A stretch of DNA of 64,000 nt from Clostridiales bacterium (GTDB lineage: Bacteria > Bacillota > Clostridia > Lachnospirales > Lachnospiraceae), in contig JAMPHY010000013.1 in the NCBI GenBank assembly GCA_023663185.1, positions 1 through 64,000 of the forward strand. Direction: 5' to 3'. Below, in pieces: positions 44,216 through 54,661 of the stretch (positions are counted from its first letter, which is position 1; every line of letters begins with the position of its first letter). A model generated the notes under the pieces. That model searched no databases, was not told the origin of the DNA, and saw only the letters and a program-made list of their open reading frames with translations. The position numbers and the translations under genes are program-made.

Positions 44216-46525
44216 CTATTTAAGTTTCCAGATATCCCTGTTATATTCTTCTATCGTTCTATCAGAAGAGAAAAATCCCGCTTTTGCAATATTGACTAAC
44301 ATCATTCTTCTCCACTTATCCTGATTTTCATAGTCAGCAAACATCTTATCCTTCGTCTTAATATAATCCTCTAAATCAAGAAGCGTCATGAACCAGTCCT
44401 TATTCAACAGTTCCTTATAAAGCCTGTCCAAATTCTTCTTATGTCCTACTTTAACCGCTTCCTTGCTAACGATAAAATCAACTGCCGCCTTGATATCGGG
44501 ATTATTATTATAATAATCTTTGGATACATAGTCCGCCTTTTTATAATGCTTGATGACCTGCTCGGATTTTTCACCGAATATATATATATTGTCGTCGCCC
44601 ACCAGCTCATGAATCTCTACGTTTGCGCCATCGGAAGTACCCAGCGTTACGGCTCCGTTTAACATGAACTTCATATTTCCGGTTCCTGACGCCTCCTTAG
44701 ACGCAAGTGAAATCTGCTCGGAAATATCACAGGCGGGAATCATTTTCTCCGCGTATGATACATTATAATTCTCTACCATAAGAACTGTCATATACGGGCT
44801 TACGTCCTTATCATTATTGATAATCTCCTGCAATACCAAAAGCAGATGTATGATATCCTGCGCAATAATATAAGCTGGCGCGGCTTTAGCCCCGAAAATA
44901 AAGGTCATAGGTCTTACAGGCTTCTTGCCCGCCTTAATTTCCAGATATTTATGGATTATATACAGCGCATTCATCTGCTGACGCTTATATTCATGCAGCC
45001 TCTTAGACTGAATATCAAAGACAGAGTCTGGGTTTAGGGTGACTCCTTCTACTTCCTTCACATAAGCTGCCAAATCTTTCTTGCGGTTCATCTTAATCTC
45101 TGCAATTCTGTTAAGCACCCTCTCATCGTCCTTATATTCCAGCAGTTTTTCAAGCTTCGCCGCATCGGACTTATAGCCGTCGCCAATAGTTTCTGACAGG
45201 AATGTCGCTAACTCATGATTACAGGACAGCAGCCATCTTCTAAAGGTAATTCCGTTAGTCTTGTTATTGAATTTCTCCGGATAAATCTTATAAAAAGCGT
45301 TAAGTTCGGTATTCTTAAGGATTTCCGTATGGATTGCCGCTACGCCGTTTACCGAAAATCCGTAATGGATATCGATATGCGCCATATGCACCCGCTTCTC
45401 TTTATCGATAATTCTTACCTTCGGGCTCTTATATTTAGCTGCAGCCCTCTTATCAAGCTCTTTAATAATCGGAACAAGCTGCGGAACTACCTTTTCAAGA
45501 TATGCTAAAGGCCATTTTTCCAGCGCTTCCGCTAAAATCGTATGGTTTGTATAAGCGCAGGTCTTGCTGACTACCTCGATAGCCTCGTCCATCGTAAACG
45601 CTTTCTCATTCACCAATATCCTAATCAATTCCGGTATTATCATGGTCGGGTGCGTGTCGTTAATCTGGATTACAGCGTGTTCATACATGGTGCGTAAATC
45701 GTACTTCTTTTCTTTCATTTCCTTTAAAATAAGCTGCGCAGCGTTGCTTACCATAAAATACTGCTGGTATATACGAAGGAGCAGCCCCGCCTCGTCTGAA
45801 TCATCGGGATAAAGGAAAAGCGTAAGGTTTTTCTCAATGTTCTCCTTATCAAAGTCAATGCCCTTCTTGACAATCTTCTCATCTACCGACTCAATATCGA
45901 AAAGTCTCAACTTATTAACGCCATTATCATATCCTATTACGTCGATATCATAAAGTCTGGAGGTTACTTTGCGGTCGCCAAACTGCACCTCAAACATAAC
46001 ATCTGTTTTGTTAAGCCATGACTTATCTTCAATCCAGTCATTCGGCTCCGCTTTTTGCAATTTATCCTTAAATACCTGCTTGAAAAGACCGAAATGATAA
46101 TTAAGTCCGATTCCTTCTCCCGGCAGTCCCAAAGTAGCGATAGAATCCAAGAAGCACGCGGCAAGACGCCCCAGACCGCCGTTGCCTAAAGACGGTTCGG
46201 GCTCCACCTCCTCAATAGCGCTTAAGCTTTTGCCGTTCTTTTTCAAAATCTCGTCCAGCTTGTCATATATCCCCAGATTGATTAAATTGTTGGATAAGAG
46301 TTTACCAATCAGAAATTCCGCGGAAATATAGTATACTTTCTTCTCTCCCTCAATCGGCTCAGAAACCGCCATCAACCGCTTAGATAAAAGAAGAAGGCTG
46401 TAGTACAATTCCTCATTACTGCACTCAGCGACACTCTTCCCGCAGGCGTTCTTCGCCTGTTCTTCCAGTTCCTTCTCCAAGTTCATCACAAGTACGTCCC
46501 TTTTTAGATTACTTGCCTGTGTCAT
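44216..46525 (-). CDS. glgP: Glycogen/alpha-glucan phosphorylase
   Basis: This 769-residue PLP enzyme releases glucose-1-phosphate from glycogen or maltodextrin. Family motifs are [20 protein letters not shown], WEEDxx-type acceptor segments, [19 protein letters not shown], and the PLP-lysine region [26 protein letters not shown] lies seven bases before the ATG. It lies 29 bases after the kinase-DegV gene on the same strand and 12 before the HIT gene. A malQ remnant is found at 5.1 kb, far from this gene. Confidence 0.96.
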   Translation of the reverse strand: MTQASNLKRDVLVMNLEKELEEQAKNACGKSVAECSNEELYYSLLLLSKRLMAVSEPIEGEKKVYYISAEFLIGKLLSNNLINLGIYDKLDEILKKNGKSLSAIEEVEPEPSLGNGGLGRLAACFLDSIATLGLPGEGIGLNYHFGLFKQVFKDKLQKAEPNDWIEDKSWLNKTDVMFEVQFGDRKVTSRLYDIDVIGYDNGVNKLRLFDIESVDEKIVKKGIDFDKENIEKNLTLFLYPDDSDEAGLLLRIYQQYFMVSNAAQLILKEMKEKKYDLRTMYEHAVIQINDTHPTMIIPELIRILVNEKAFTMDEAIEVVSKTCAYTNHTILAEALEKWPLAYLEKVVPQLVPIIKELDKRAAAKYKSPKVRIIDKEKRVHMAHIDIHYGFSVNGVAAIHTEILKNTELNAFYKIYPEKFNNKTNGITFRRWLLSCNHELATFLSETIGDGYKSDAAKLEKLLEYKDDERVLNRIAEIKMNRKKDLAAYVKEVEGVTLNPDSVFDIQSKRLHEYKRQQMNALYIIHKYLEIKAGKKPVRPMTFIFGAKAAPAYIIAQDIIHLLLVLQEIINNDKDVSPYMTVLMVENYNVSYAEKMIPACDISEQISLASKEASGTGNMKFMLNGAVTLGTSDGANVEIHELVGDDNIYIFGEKSEQVIKHYKKADYVSKDYYNNNPDIKAAVDFIVSKEAVKVGHKKNLDRLYKELLNKDWFMTLLDLEDYIKTKDKMFADYENQDKWRRMMLVNIAKAGFFSSDRTIEEYNRDIWKLK

Positions 46526-46554
46526 AAAAATACCTCCTTAAAATAAAGTTAATA

Positions 46555-49308
46555 TCACGTATCGCTTCCTAAAAGCGCCTCGTCCTTTGCATTTATATAA
46601 TAAGCAAAACCGAAAGTTCTTATACCTGCGTTACATGCAAGCGAGACAGAACTTCTGTGCATATATACCTTTTCAAACGGAACACACTTAAGCGCTTCAC
46701 GGCGTATCTGCTCCTGTTCGTCCACGCTGCAGCATACATGTGAGATATAAATAACATCTGTATTTATTCGTTTTTTATACAAAAGATGCCAGCGGATAAA
46801 TCGTCTCCACGCATTATCAAGCCTTCCTACCCTTATTCCCGACATCACCATACCGCTCTGGCTCATTTTAAAGCCGGGATGGAAACCAAACAACTCACAT
46901 ACTTTTGCCACTGTCTTATTAGCAAACCCATGCTGCGCAAAAATCATTGCCGACGGCATAATATAACGTGATTCCACACGTTTCTTCATACTTTCCACAC
47001 TTGTGCAGATTTTCTCTGCCGAATAGCCTTCTAGGGCAAGCTTAGCCGCATATAGAACTATTAGCGCCTGACCGCAGGATATCTGACCGGAATCAATCAC
47101 ATGCACATGGTCGAAGCACTTTGAGGCTGCCAGCGAAGCTTCGTAGCTTTTACCCATGTTTTTTGCCATAGATATATGGATAACCCGCTCTCCATGCGTA
47201 AGCGCCTCTGCAAAAAACTCCTCATATTCTTCAACTGTCGCCACACTTGCTTCCGCCTTGCTTGCCGAATCCGTCATATACTGGTTAAGGTTATCCGAAG
47301 ATATCTCCAATACATCGACAAAGCGCCCTTTATCCGTCTGAATATACAGATACAGCATTCCTATATCGTACTTTTCCAAAAGCTGCTCTGATAAGTCACT
47401 GACACAATCTGTAGTAATATATACCTTTTTAAGCTTATGATGATTAGTCTTTTGTACATTTTCTTCGTCTTGAATATTCTGTTGTACGTCACGATATTCA
47501 ACTATATCACCCGGAATGAATTTAAGAACTGCTTTTTCAAGCGCCATTCCCTGAATAGGCTTTTCGAGATATCCGTCAAAGCCTTCATCTAAAAGCCGCT
47601 GCTCCGCTTCTGCGGCTGAATTTGCCGACAGAGCGATAACTGCGCTGTCGCGGCACAAGCCGTTTTCCTGCTTTCGCAACAGTTTTAAAGTCTCGCTTCC
47701 GTCCATTTCCGGCATCATGTAATCCATTAAAATTACATGATAATACCTTCGTTTTGTTTTTTCAAGACACTCCGCGCCACTTTTCGCTACATCGACCTTT
47801 ACCTTCGTCGCTGATAGCAGCTTGCTCTCTACCATCGAATTCATCGGATTATCATCGACAATAAGCACGCGCGCCTCAGGAGCGGTAAAGCTCTGCCTGT
47901 ATCTGTCAATACCTTCCTTGCCAAGCGTAAGAAACTTCACATTGCCTATGGGAGTCAAATCTACTATCTCCTGTGAAAGCACCACTGTAAACGTAGAGCC
48001 TTTAGTGTAGATACTGTCCACCGTAATCTCTCCGCCCATTAAATCAACAAGCTGTTTCGTAATCGCAAGTCCAAGACCGCTTCCTTCTACCTTTCGATTT
48101 TTATTCGCGTCAACTCTGCGGAACACCTCGAAGATATGCTCCAGATTTTCTTTTCTAATGCCTATTCCCGTATCTGCTACGGATATCCTTAAGCTTACGG
48201 TTCCGCCGCCTGCGGAGTCGCTGTTCATGGGTTCACTGTTTACGGAGTTACTGCGCACAGTCTCCCCACGCACTGAAAGGGTTACGGAGCCCGTTTCGGT
48301 ATATTTCGCGGCGTTGGTAAGAATATTCAGAATTACCTGACTTACCCTCTTCATATCCCCGTACATTACAGAGGGTAGATTTTCATCAATATCCACGATA
48401 AAATCCAGCTTCTTTTCACTAAGACGCACCCTAATCATATCAATCAGACTGCCGAATAATTCAACAGTATTATACTGCTGGGGATTAATCTCCATTTTCT
48501 TCATTTCCACTTGCGAAAGGTCTAAAATGTCGTTTACCAGATTTAACAACATTCTGCTGGCACTCTGGATATTCCGCGCATATTCTCTGGTTCCGTCCTC
48601 ATTACTTTCACGCAAAATCATCTCATTTAATCCGATTATCGTATTGATAGGAGTACGGATTTCATGACTCATACTTGCAAAGAAGCTGTTTTTCTCACGA
48701 CTTGCCTTTTCTAACTCTTCCTGCTGCTTTTTTGCGACGTTTCTCTCAATCTCGAATAACTTCATCTGCATCTTAAGTATCGCGCCGCCAGCAAGACCTA
48801 CCACAAATACCGAAAAAATAGAATCCATAAACGCCGCGCCTCTTGACGCCATAGGCTCAATCAGCTCCGGATAATAGTAGCCAAAAGAATATGTAAACAC
48901 GTCCACCACTATCGATAATATAAGAAAGAATATCAGTTTTTTACCGGAAAACATAAGAAAGACATAGAATATCCCCAGCGCAAACCAAACCGTAGCTCCG
49001 CCTTCAAGACCACCGCTTAAGAAGAACATGGTCGGAAAAACCATCAAAATAACAAGGATACCTACAATAATCGCGGCAATGTCAATCCTGCGGTACTTAA
49101 AAGTAATTAAAATCTCTCCCACCATAACCGCAAGCAATATAAAGAGCGGCACTATTATGATATTTACGTCCATCAACAGAACACATTCCACTATTCCCAT
49201 CACGGCAAGCCCGCTGCCGACAAGGATAATCATTCTGAAAATGCGCTCCCGCAGCTCATAATCTCTTCTATATATAATCTCTGTTAATTTTTTATACAGT
49301 TTCTTCAT
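46555..49308 (-). CDS. Hybrid histidine kinase fused to a receiver and a DegV domain
   Basis: The protein has 917 residues from the ATG at 49306-49308 (AAAGGA 14 bases upstream; an in-frame TTG eight codons earlier overlaps that site). Five or six membrane helices (25-180) lead to a short coil and the phospho-acceptor His215 in SMSHEIRTPINTI. The ATPase has the N-box LTNAAKYTETG and GSGLGLAITKQL. A receiver follows (478-598; Asp529, Lys583). Residues 627-910 form a complete DegV-like fatty-acid-binding domain: VYITTDCVSDLS, VIHISMAKNMGKSYEAS, VIDSGQISCGQ. Fusion of DegV to a sensor kinase is unusual. It lies between another hybrid kinase and glgP. Confidence 0.92.
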   Translation of the reverse strand: MKKLYKKLTEIIYRRDYELRERIFRMIILVGSGLAVMGIVECVLLMDVNIIIVPLFILLAVMVGEILITFKYRRIDIAAIIVGILVILMVFPTMFFLSGGLEGGATVWFALGIFYVFLMFSGKKLIFFLILSIVVDVFTYSFGYYYPELIEPMASRGAAFMDSIFSVFVVGLAGGAILKMQMKLFEIERNVAKKQQEELEKASREKNSFFASMSHEIRTPINTIIGLNEMILRESNEDGTREYARNIQSASRMLLNLVNDILDLSQVEMKKMEINPQQYNTVELFGSLIDMIRVRLSEKKLDFIVDIDENLPSVMYGDMKRVSQVILNILTNAAKYTETGSVTLSVRGETVRSNSVNSEPMNSDSAGGGTVSLRISVADTGIGIRKENLEHIFEVFRRVDANKNRKVEGSGLGLAITKQLVDLMGGEITVDSIYTKGSTFTVVLSQEIVDLTPIGNVKFLTLGKEGIDRYRQSFTAPEARVLIVDDNPMNSMVESKLLSATKVKVDVAKSGAECLEKTKRRYYHVILMDYMMPEMDGSETLKLLRKQENGLCRDSAVIALSANSAAEAEQRLLDEGFDGYLEKPIQGMALEKAVLKFIPGDIVEYRDVQQNIQDEENVQKTNHHKLKKVYITTDCVSDLSEQLLEKYDIGMLYLYIQTDKGRFVDVLEISSDNLNQYMTDSASKAEASVATVEEYEEFFAEALTHGERVIHISMAKNMGKSYEASLAASKCFDHVHVIDSGQISCGQALIVLYAAKLALEGYSAEKICTSVESMKKRVESRYIMPSAMIFAQHGFANKTVAKVCELFGFHPGFKMSQSGMVMSGIRVGRLDNAWRRFIRWHLLYKKRINTDVIYISHVCCSVDEQEQIRREALKCVPFEKVYMHRSSVSLACNAGIRTFGFAYYINAKDEALLGSDT

Positions 49309-49312
49309 GCAG

Positions 49313-49346
49313 TAACCATGTTCCTTTCTCAACCTGCGAATTTGTG
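49313..49346 (-). repeat. Leader repeat, copy 1
   Basis: This 34-base segment just upstream of the kinase-DegV gene matches 53187-53219 at about 27 positions plus one gap. All differences are transitions. It holds the AAAGGA ribosome site followed by ACATGGTTA. Confidence 0.5.
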
Positions 49347-49360
49347 CCTAAAAGTCCTCT

Positions 49361-52111
49361 TTACTTCCCGTTTCTCAAAGCATCTCTGATACCCGACACA
49401 GTCTCTAACGCCGACATATAATCGGACATTTCCACTTTTTTCTTTACGGGTTCAAGCTTCTGCGCAAGTTCCTGCCCGTGATACTGGTACTTTTGCATTT
49501 CTGACAGTAGTGTCATCATTTTCCCGCCATCTAGCGCATATACGGCGTCCTCAAGTTCTGTTAAAAGTGTGTCGAACTTTTCTTCGCTAAGCTCTTCGGC
49601 GGCTATGACTGAATCGGATTCGTCCGACTTTTCCTTTTCACACTCCGTCATAGGTATGTCTGCACTTTCAGTTTCAAGGAACTGCTCCACCTCTTTTATC
49701 ACACGGCGGTATTCCACAAGCAGACCATCGTGGTTTGCCTTTATAAATTCAATATCATCGCTCTTTCCGGCATGCTCCAAATCCTTCGCCTTAGCGGAAA
49801 GAACATCGGCGCCGATATTTTTCATGCCGCTTTTTATCGCATGTACCCTGATAGTATAATCTTTCCAGTTTCCATCGGCAAAAAGTTTATTAAGCTGCTC
49901 TATTTCTTCCGCCGCGCCCTCGCAGCATACATTTAAAACATTCAGATACAACTCTTTTCCGCCGCAGTATAAGAGCCCTTTCTCTACATTCAAATCTCCG
50001 ACTGCAAATTCCTCGCTATGCTTTTCCGTAGACTCTTCATTAGTCTGGTATACCAGCTTCTTCTCCGGCAGATTCCGTTTCAGCACCCTTTCCAATACGG
50101 AAGTCTCAATCGGCTTCTCTACAAAATCATTGAAGCCTGCTTCCAGAAACATCTCACGGTTTCCCGGCGCTGCGTTCGCCGTCAGCACGACAATCGGCAC
50201 TCTTTGATAATAATGCCCTACCTTCTCACGAATACGATGCAAAGCCTCTATACCGTCCATCACAGGCATCATATGGTCCATGAACACAAGGTCATATGTC
50301 ATATCCTCAATCATATCCAACGCTTCCATTCCGCTTGTCGCATATGTCACCTTAATACCATACTCTTTAAGCAGACCTTCCGCCACGCGAATGTTTATCA
50401 TGTTATCGTCTACTATCAAAACATGCGCTTCCGGCGCGGTAAACCTGCCCTGACGCACCCACTGTTTGCCACCCTCTGCGCCTTTTCTTCCGTTCAGCAC
50501 CGAAACTACCGGCAATATGTAGAAAGGCTTATAAAGCTTGATAATATTAGGATTGGTGATATATTTTTCTCTCGGACGGTCGGTTACGATTATCACTTTG
50601 CTATGCTCTGAAAGCTCATCAAAGTATGGCTCGTCCTCCTGATATTCCTCCAGACTTATAAAAATATGCGTAAACGACTCAAGACTTTCCCTGCGCTTAA
50701 GCTCTGCTAAATTACGGCACGCATGACACCTGACTTGCAGGCGTTTCACCATATTGATAATAAGCGTGGTATATTCGTCCCTGATAGACATCATATCAAA
50801 CTGCTCCATATCGAAGTATGTAGCTATATTCATGTTTTCCCTATGCTCTACCTGTACAATCGGCTTATCATCAAGTACCTTTTGCGGCACTACGAAGGAA
50901 AAATTACTTCCTCTTCCTAGACGGCTCTTAACGGTAATCGTTCCGTCCATATGATGAATAAGCTCCTTAGAAATGGCAAGTCCTAGACCTACGCCGCCGC
51001 TCTGCCTATTTCTCCTTGTATCTACTTGCGTAAAGCTTTCAAACAACTTCTCAAGGCTCGCCGCCTCTATGCCGATTCCGGTATCTTTTACCGATACGCA
51101 GAGATTCACTCCGTAATTTTCTTTCCTGACCGTAACTGTAATGATAACGCCGCCCTCGCTGGTAAATTTAATGGCGTTATCCACCAAATTCATTATTACC
51201 CTTCGTATCTTCTTCTCATCGCCGTACAAGACGCTGGGAATATCCGCAGCGCAGTCTACGATTAATTCAATCTGTTTATCGCCCCTGCGCGCCATCGCCA
51301 TATTTATAATATCATTAATTGTAGAGGTGATATTATACGCTTCCTCTTCAAGATTCATTTTTCCCTGCTGTAATTGTGAAAAGTCCAGAATATCGCTGAC
51401 TAGCGACATAAGATTGTGTCCCGCATCCCTGATGTCAAAAAGCTCCTCGCGCACTTTCTCCGTATCCTGCTCTCTTAGCGCTATATCGCTCATTCCACAG
51501 ATTGTATTAACCGGAGTACGTATCTCGTGGCTTATATTTGCCAGAAAGTCGTTTTTACTCTGTTCTGCGTCCATAAGTGCTTCGACAACCTGATACATCT
51601 GCCTGCTTGCCTCATTACGATTCTTAAGCCACACATACAGCACAATCTCCATGCAGAAAACATTTCCAAGCTGATTCCATAAATAATCAATTGTCTCAGA
51701 TGGCAGCCTGCTTAAGTTATCCGTAATAACGGCATGATAAAAAAGTATAAAAAGCAGCGAACCTATCGTAACCCACAAAAATTCCGGTTTCCCATACAGC
51801 GCCACTAAAAGCAGCAAAATCATAAACATAGGAATAGTTGTTGTTACATCGTCAACCGCCGTAGCATACATAATGAGCATCGCCTGTATCATTATACAGG
51901 TAATCGCCGTCCTGACATTGATATTCCTGTATTTACTTATCAGTACAGAAAGACTTATAAAATAAGCCGTTAAGAAAAATATTATCAGCCATGCTTTTCC
52001 TTCTATGCCTGCTGCCAAAAAACACAACCTGACGGTATATATTCCATATATGGTATTAACGAATATTTCCATATTCCGTTGACTTTTCTTATTTTTATTG
52101 AGAAATTCCAC
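49361..52111 (-). CDS. Hybrid histidine kinase with receiver and HPt domains
   Basis: The protein has 916 residues and starts with GTG, preceded by GGGGGAG. About six membrane helices (15-165) are followed by the phospho-acceptor His195 in ANISHEIRTPVNTI. The ATPase has LVDNAIKFTSEG and GGVGLGLAISKEL. A degenerate receiver-like stretch without the acidic pocket follows (about 425-540), then a full receiver (563-680; Asp612, Lys666). The C-terminal HPt domain has His757 in RVHAIKSGMKNIG. A multi-step phosphorelay can thus run within one chain. It starts 12 bases after the HD-GYP gene, its likely partner. Confidence 0.93.
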   Translation of the reverse strand: MEFLNKNKKSQRNMEIFVNTIYGIYTVRLCFLAAGIEGKAWLIIFFLTAYFISLSVLISKYRNINVRTAITCIMIQAMLIMYATAVDDVTTTIPMFMILLLLVALYGKPEFLWVTIGSLLFILFYHAVITDNLSRLPSETIDYLWNQLGNVFCMEIVLYVWLKNRNEASRQMYQVVEALMDAEQSKNDFLANISHEIRTPVNTICGMSDIALREQDTEKVREELFDIRDAGHNLMSLVSDILDFSQLQQGKMNLEEEAYNITSTINDIINMAMARRGDKQIELIVDCAADIPSVLYGDEKKIRRVIMNLVDNAIKFTSEGGVIITVTVRKENYGVNLCVSVKDTGIGIEAASLEKLFESFTQVDTRRNRQSGGVGLGLAISKELIHHMDGTITVKSRLGRGSNFSFVVPQKVLDDKPIVQVEHRENMNIATYFDMEQFDMMSIRDEYTTLIINMVKRLQVRCHACRNLAELKRRESLESFTHIFISLEEYQEDEPYFDELSEHSKVIIVTDRPREKYITNPNIIKLYKPFYILPVVSVLNGRKGAEGGKQWVRQGRFTAPEAHVLIVDDNMINIRVAEGLLKEYGIKVTYATSGMEALDMIEDMTYDLVFMDHMMPVMDGIEALHRIREKVGHYYQRVPIVVLTANAAPGNREMFLEAGFNDFVEKPIETSVLERVLKRNLPEKKLVYQTNEESTEKHSEEFAVGDLNVEKGLLYCGGKELYLNVLNVCCEGAAEEIEQLNKLFADGNWKDYTIRVHAIKSGMKNIGADVLSAKAKDLEHAGKSDDIEFIKANHDGLLVEYRRVIKEVEQFLETESADIPMTECEKEKSDESDSVIAAEELSEEKFDTLLTELEDAVYALDGGKMMTLLSEMQKYQYHGQELAQKLEPVKKKVEMSDYMSALETVSGIRDALRNGK

Positions 52112-52123
52112 AGCGTTCTCCCC

Positions 52124-53179
52124 CTAATGCAACTGCCTGTATATCTTTCTTAGGATTTTAAAAATATCTGCATTGAACTTCTTGTCCACATCTGCCTCCA
52201 TCATGGATAAGGCTTCCTCAATATGATATGGATCTCTATATACACGATTCTCCGTCATTGCACAGTAAGCGCTCACCACGGAAATAATCTGTGCCGAGAG
52301 CGGAATTTCTTTGCCTTTTAAGCCGCACGGATAGCCGCTTCCGTCCCAGTTCTCATGATGATAATGCGCAATATCTATCGACATCTGTAAGAAATCATTA
52401 TAATCTCCGGTATCTCGTATGTCCTCCAAAATCCTTGCACCTATAGTGGTATGCGTCCGTATTACTTTCAATTCTTCTAGGGAAAGCGGCTCTTTTTTCT
52501 GCAAAAGGTCAGTGGGTATCGCCACATTGCCCAAATCGCATATAGGCGCCGCCAATTCTATCGTATCTATGTATGAATCGGATATCTGACTTCCGTACTC
52601 CTCCGATAACTGCATCGCTTCCGCCAATACACGACAGTTATAACTTAACCTCTCCATATGGTCTTTATCATAACATGCGTTTTCTCTCGCCACGCGGATA
52701 AGCGCATATAACACATTTTTCTTCTCCATCTCAAGCTGACGGAGCTGCTCTTCCACCGAAACCTGAAGCCGTCTGTTCATTTCCAGCATTTCGTTATTTG
52801 CTTCATAAAGCTTCAAATGCAGTTTAAGCCTTGCCTTTACCACCTGCGGTATAAACGGCTTGGTAATATAGTCCCCACCTCCGAGGTCAAAACCTTTTAC
52901 AACGTCCGATGGATCGTCGAACGCGGAAATAAAAATTATCGGAATATCTCTGGTCGCCGGATTTTCCTTCAATATCTTACAGAACTCATATCCGTCCATT
53001 TCCGGCATCGCTATATCCAGAATAATCAACTGCGGATTCAATCTGTTGACAATTTTAAGCGCCTGCACGCCGTTCTCCGCCAGTATCGGCTGATATCCCA
53101 TCTCCTGAATTATGTCTCTTAGCACAAATCTGTTAGAAGCAACGTCGTCTACAATAAGAATTTTTATTTCATCTGCCAT
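52124..53179 (-). CDS. Response regulator with degenerate HD-GYP domain
   Basis: The protein has 351 residues. The receiver has ILIVDDVASNRF, Asp55 in LIILDIAMPEMDG and Lys107. A coiled linker (about 125-155) leads to an HD-GYP domain with HYHHENWDGSGYPCGLKG near residue 272. The metal-binding HD pair is changed to CD (PICDLGNVAIP, residues 212-221) and the usual following Lys is Asn. Active HD-GYP proteins hydrolyse cyclic di-GMP; this one may bind without cleaving. It is the first gene of the signalling run. Confidence 0.9.
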   Translation of the reverse strand: MADEIKILIVDDVASNRFVLRDIIQEMGYQPILAENGVQALKIVNRLNPQLIILDIAMPEMDGYEFCKILKENPATRDIPIIFISAFDDPSDVVKGFDLGGGDYITKPFIPQVVKARLKLHLKLYEANNEMLEMNRRLQVSVEEQLRQLEMEKKNVLYALIRVARENACYDKDHMERLSYNCRVLAEAMQLSEEYGSQISDSYIDTIELAAPICDLGNVAIPTDLLQKKEPLSLEELKVIRTHTTIGARILEDIRDTGDYNDFLQMSIDIAHYHHENWDGSGYPCGLKGKEIPLSAQIISVVSAYCAMTENRVYRDPYHIEEALSMMEADVDKKFNADIFKILRKIYRQLH

Positions 53180-53186
53180 CTTTTAA

Positions 53187-53219
53187 TAACCATGTCCCTT
53201 TCCAGCCTGCAAATCCGCG
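53187..53219 (-). repeat. Leader repeat, copy 2
   Basis: This is the second copy of the 33-34 base leader segment found upstream of the kinase-DegV gene (49313-49346). It lies just ahead of the HD-GYP gene and again contains AAAGGGACATGGTTA. Confidence 0.5.
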
Positions 53220-53247
53220 TCTGTCCACATGTGTCCTACAATTTCTA

Positions 53248-53282
53248 AAAAAGGCTGAACCTGAGCTGATTCAGCCTTTTTC
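53248..53282 (-). terminator. Terminator after the phosphofructokinase gene
   Basis: AAAAGGCTGAA and TTCAGCCTTTT form an 11-base stem with a ten-base loop and T tracts. It separates the PFK transcript from the signalling genes. Confidence 0.9.
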
Positions 53283-53305
53283 TAATCCTATTTAAACGAA
53301 TGAGT

Positions 53306-54535
53306 TTAAGCCTTGCGTACTAAATGACGAGGCAGACCGTTTACAAATAACGGCTGTAATTCACCCATAATAAGCGGTCTTGCATACTTCTCATAACCAT
53401 CGTTAAGGTTTTTGCCGTCCGCTGTTATCCACTCGTCAGGCACTTTTCTTTCCACATTGGCAATCGCATGAATATCATATGCGCTTGTTCCGCACTGATA
53501 AGGAGCGTCTCCGTTTCTATCAAGAGTAATCATCATACCTGTCTTGCCTTCTTCTGCTGCATTTACGGCGTCAAAACCAACTTGGAACGCTTCGTTAATA
53601 TCGGTTAATGAAGCCAGATGCGTAGCCGCACGCTGCAAAGTTGAAAATTCGATAGCACGAGTCTTAAGACCTGTCTCTTCCGCAATCTTATTAGCAAGCA
53701 TAGCCGCCGTACCGGACATCTGCTTATGTCCGAATGCGTCTACCGCTACCTCCTTACCAAGCTCGCATACATAACGTCCGTCTGCAATACGCACGCCTTC
53801 TGATACCGCAATAACTACGGAAGACTTCTCATTAGCAAGCTTCTTAACGTCTTCCATGAACTTGTCCATGTCGAATACTTTTTCCGGTAAATAAATAGCG
53901 TCCGGACCGCTGCAGTCATCTCCCTTAGAAAGCGCCGCCGCCGCAGTAAGCCAGCCTGCGTTACGTCCCATAATCTCTACGATACAGATGGTAGGCTTAC
54001 GCGCGCCAAAAGACTCATTATCGCGGATAATCTCTTTCATGCTGGTTGCGATATACTTAGCAGCAGAGCCGTATCCGGGGCAATGGTCCGTAATCGGAAG
54101 GTCGTTATCAATAGTCTTGGGAACTCCCATAAATCTTTGCGGTTTGTTATGAGCCGCCGCATAGTCGGATAACATCTTCACGGTATCCATAGAGTCGTTT
54201 CCGCCTGCATAGAACAAACACTCGATATCGTGCTTCTCCATAATCTCAAAAATTTTCTCGTATACGTCCTCATGTCCTTCAATCTTAGGCATTTTAAAAC
54301 GGCATGAACCTAAGAACGCCGAGGGGGTTCTTTTCAATAATTCGATTCCCGTCTCATCGTCAAGGTATTCTCCGAGGTCAATCATATTATCCTGCAAAAA
54401 TCCCTCAATACCATGAACCATACCATAAATCTTTTTTACTCCCAGCTTCTTAGCAGCGGCATATACGCCCGCTACAGAAGAATTAATAACGGCAGTAGGA
54501 CCGCCGGACTGACCAACAACAATATTTCCCTTCAT
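53306..54535 (-). CDS. 6-phosphofructokinase, pyrophosphate type
   Basis: The protein has 409 residues. It starts MKGNIVVGQSGGPTAVINSS. The phosphate-binding loop reads YAGGNDSMDT, where Asp replaces the Gly of ATP-dependent enzymes. PKTIDNDLP has Lys where ATP enzymes have Gly. Those two changes are the known marks of PPi-dependent PFK. It performs the fructose-6-phosphate to fructose-1,6-bisphosphate step, possibly in both directions. The length is that of the long clade. It is a single gene with its own terminator. Confidence 0.92.
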   Translation of the reverse strand: MKGNIVVGQSGGPTAVINSSVAGVYAAAKKLGVKKIYGMVHGIEGFLQDNMIDLGEYLDDETGIELLKRTPSAFLGSCRFKMPKIEGHEDVYEKIFEIMEKHDIECLFYAGGNDSMDTVKMLSDYAAAHNKPQRFMGVPKTIDNDLPITDHCPGYGSAAKYIATSMKEIIRDNESFGARKPTICIVEIMGRNAGWLTAAAALSKGDDCSGPDAIYLPEKVFDMDKFMEDVKKLANEKSSVVIAVSEGVRIADGRYVCELGKEVAVDAFGHKQMSGTAAMLANKIAEETGLKTRAIEFSTLQRAATHLASLTDINEAFQVGFDAVNAAEEGKTGMMITLDRNGDAPYQCGTSAYDIHAIANVERKVPDEWITADGKNLNDGYEKYARPLIMGELQPLFVNGLPRHLVRKA

Positions 54536-54611
54536 TGCAAAATCTCCTTTAATATCTTAATTTTTAATTTCTCATGAAATTATACCAAAAAAATCCATAT
54601 GTGGCAAGCGC

Positions 54612-54644
54612 GAAAAAAGAGGGATTGAACCAACAGTTCAACCC
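54612..54644 (-). terminator. Terminator after the DUF1835 gene
   Basis: On the minus strand GGGTTGAAC pairs with GTTCAATCCC around TGTTG (54621-54644), followed by TCTTTTTT. Confidence 0.8.
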
Positions 54645-54661
54645 GCAAATTAACTCGAAAT

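Noticed and set aside
50018-50611. 197-residue plus-strand frame inside the hybrid kinase
   Set aside because: It is antisense to receiver and ATPase domains with clear motifs, so it is a shadow frame.
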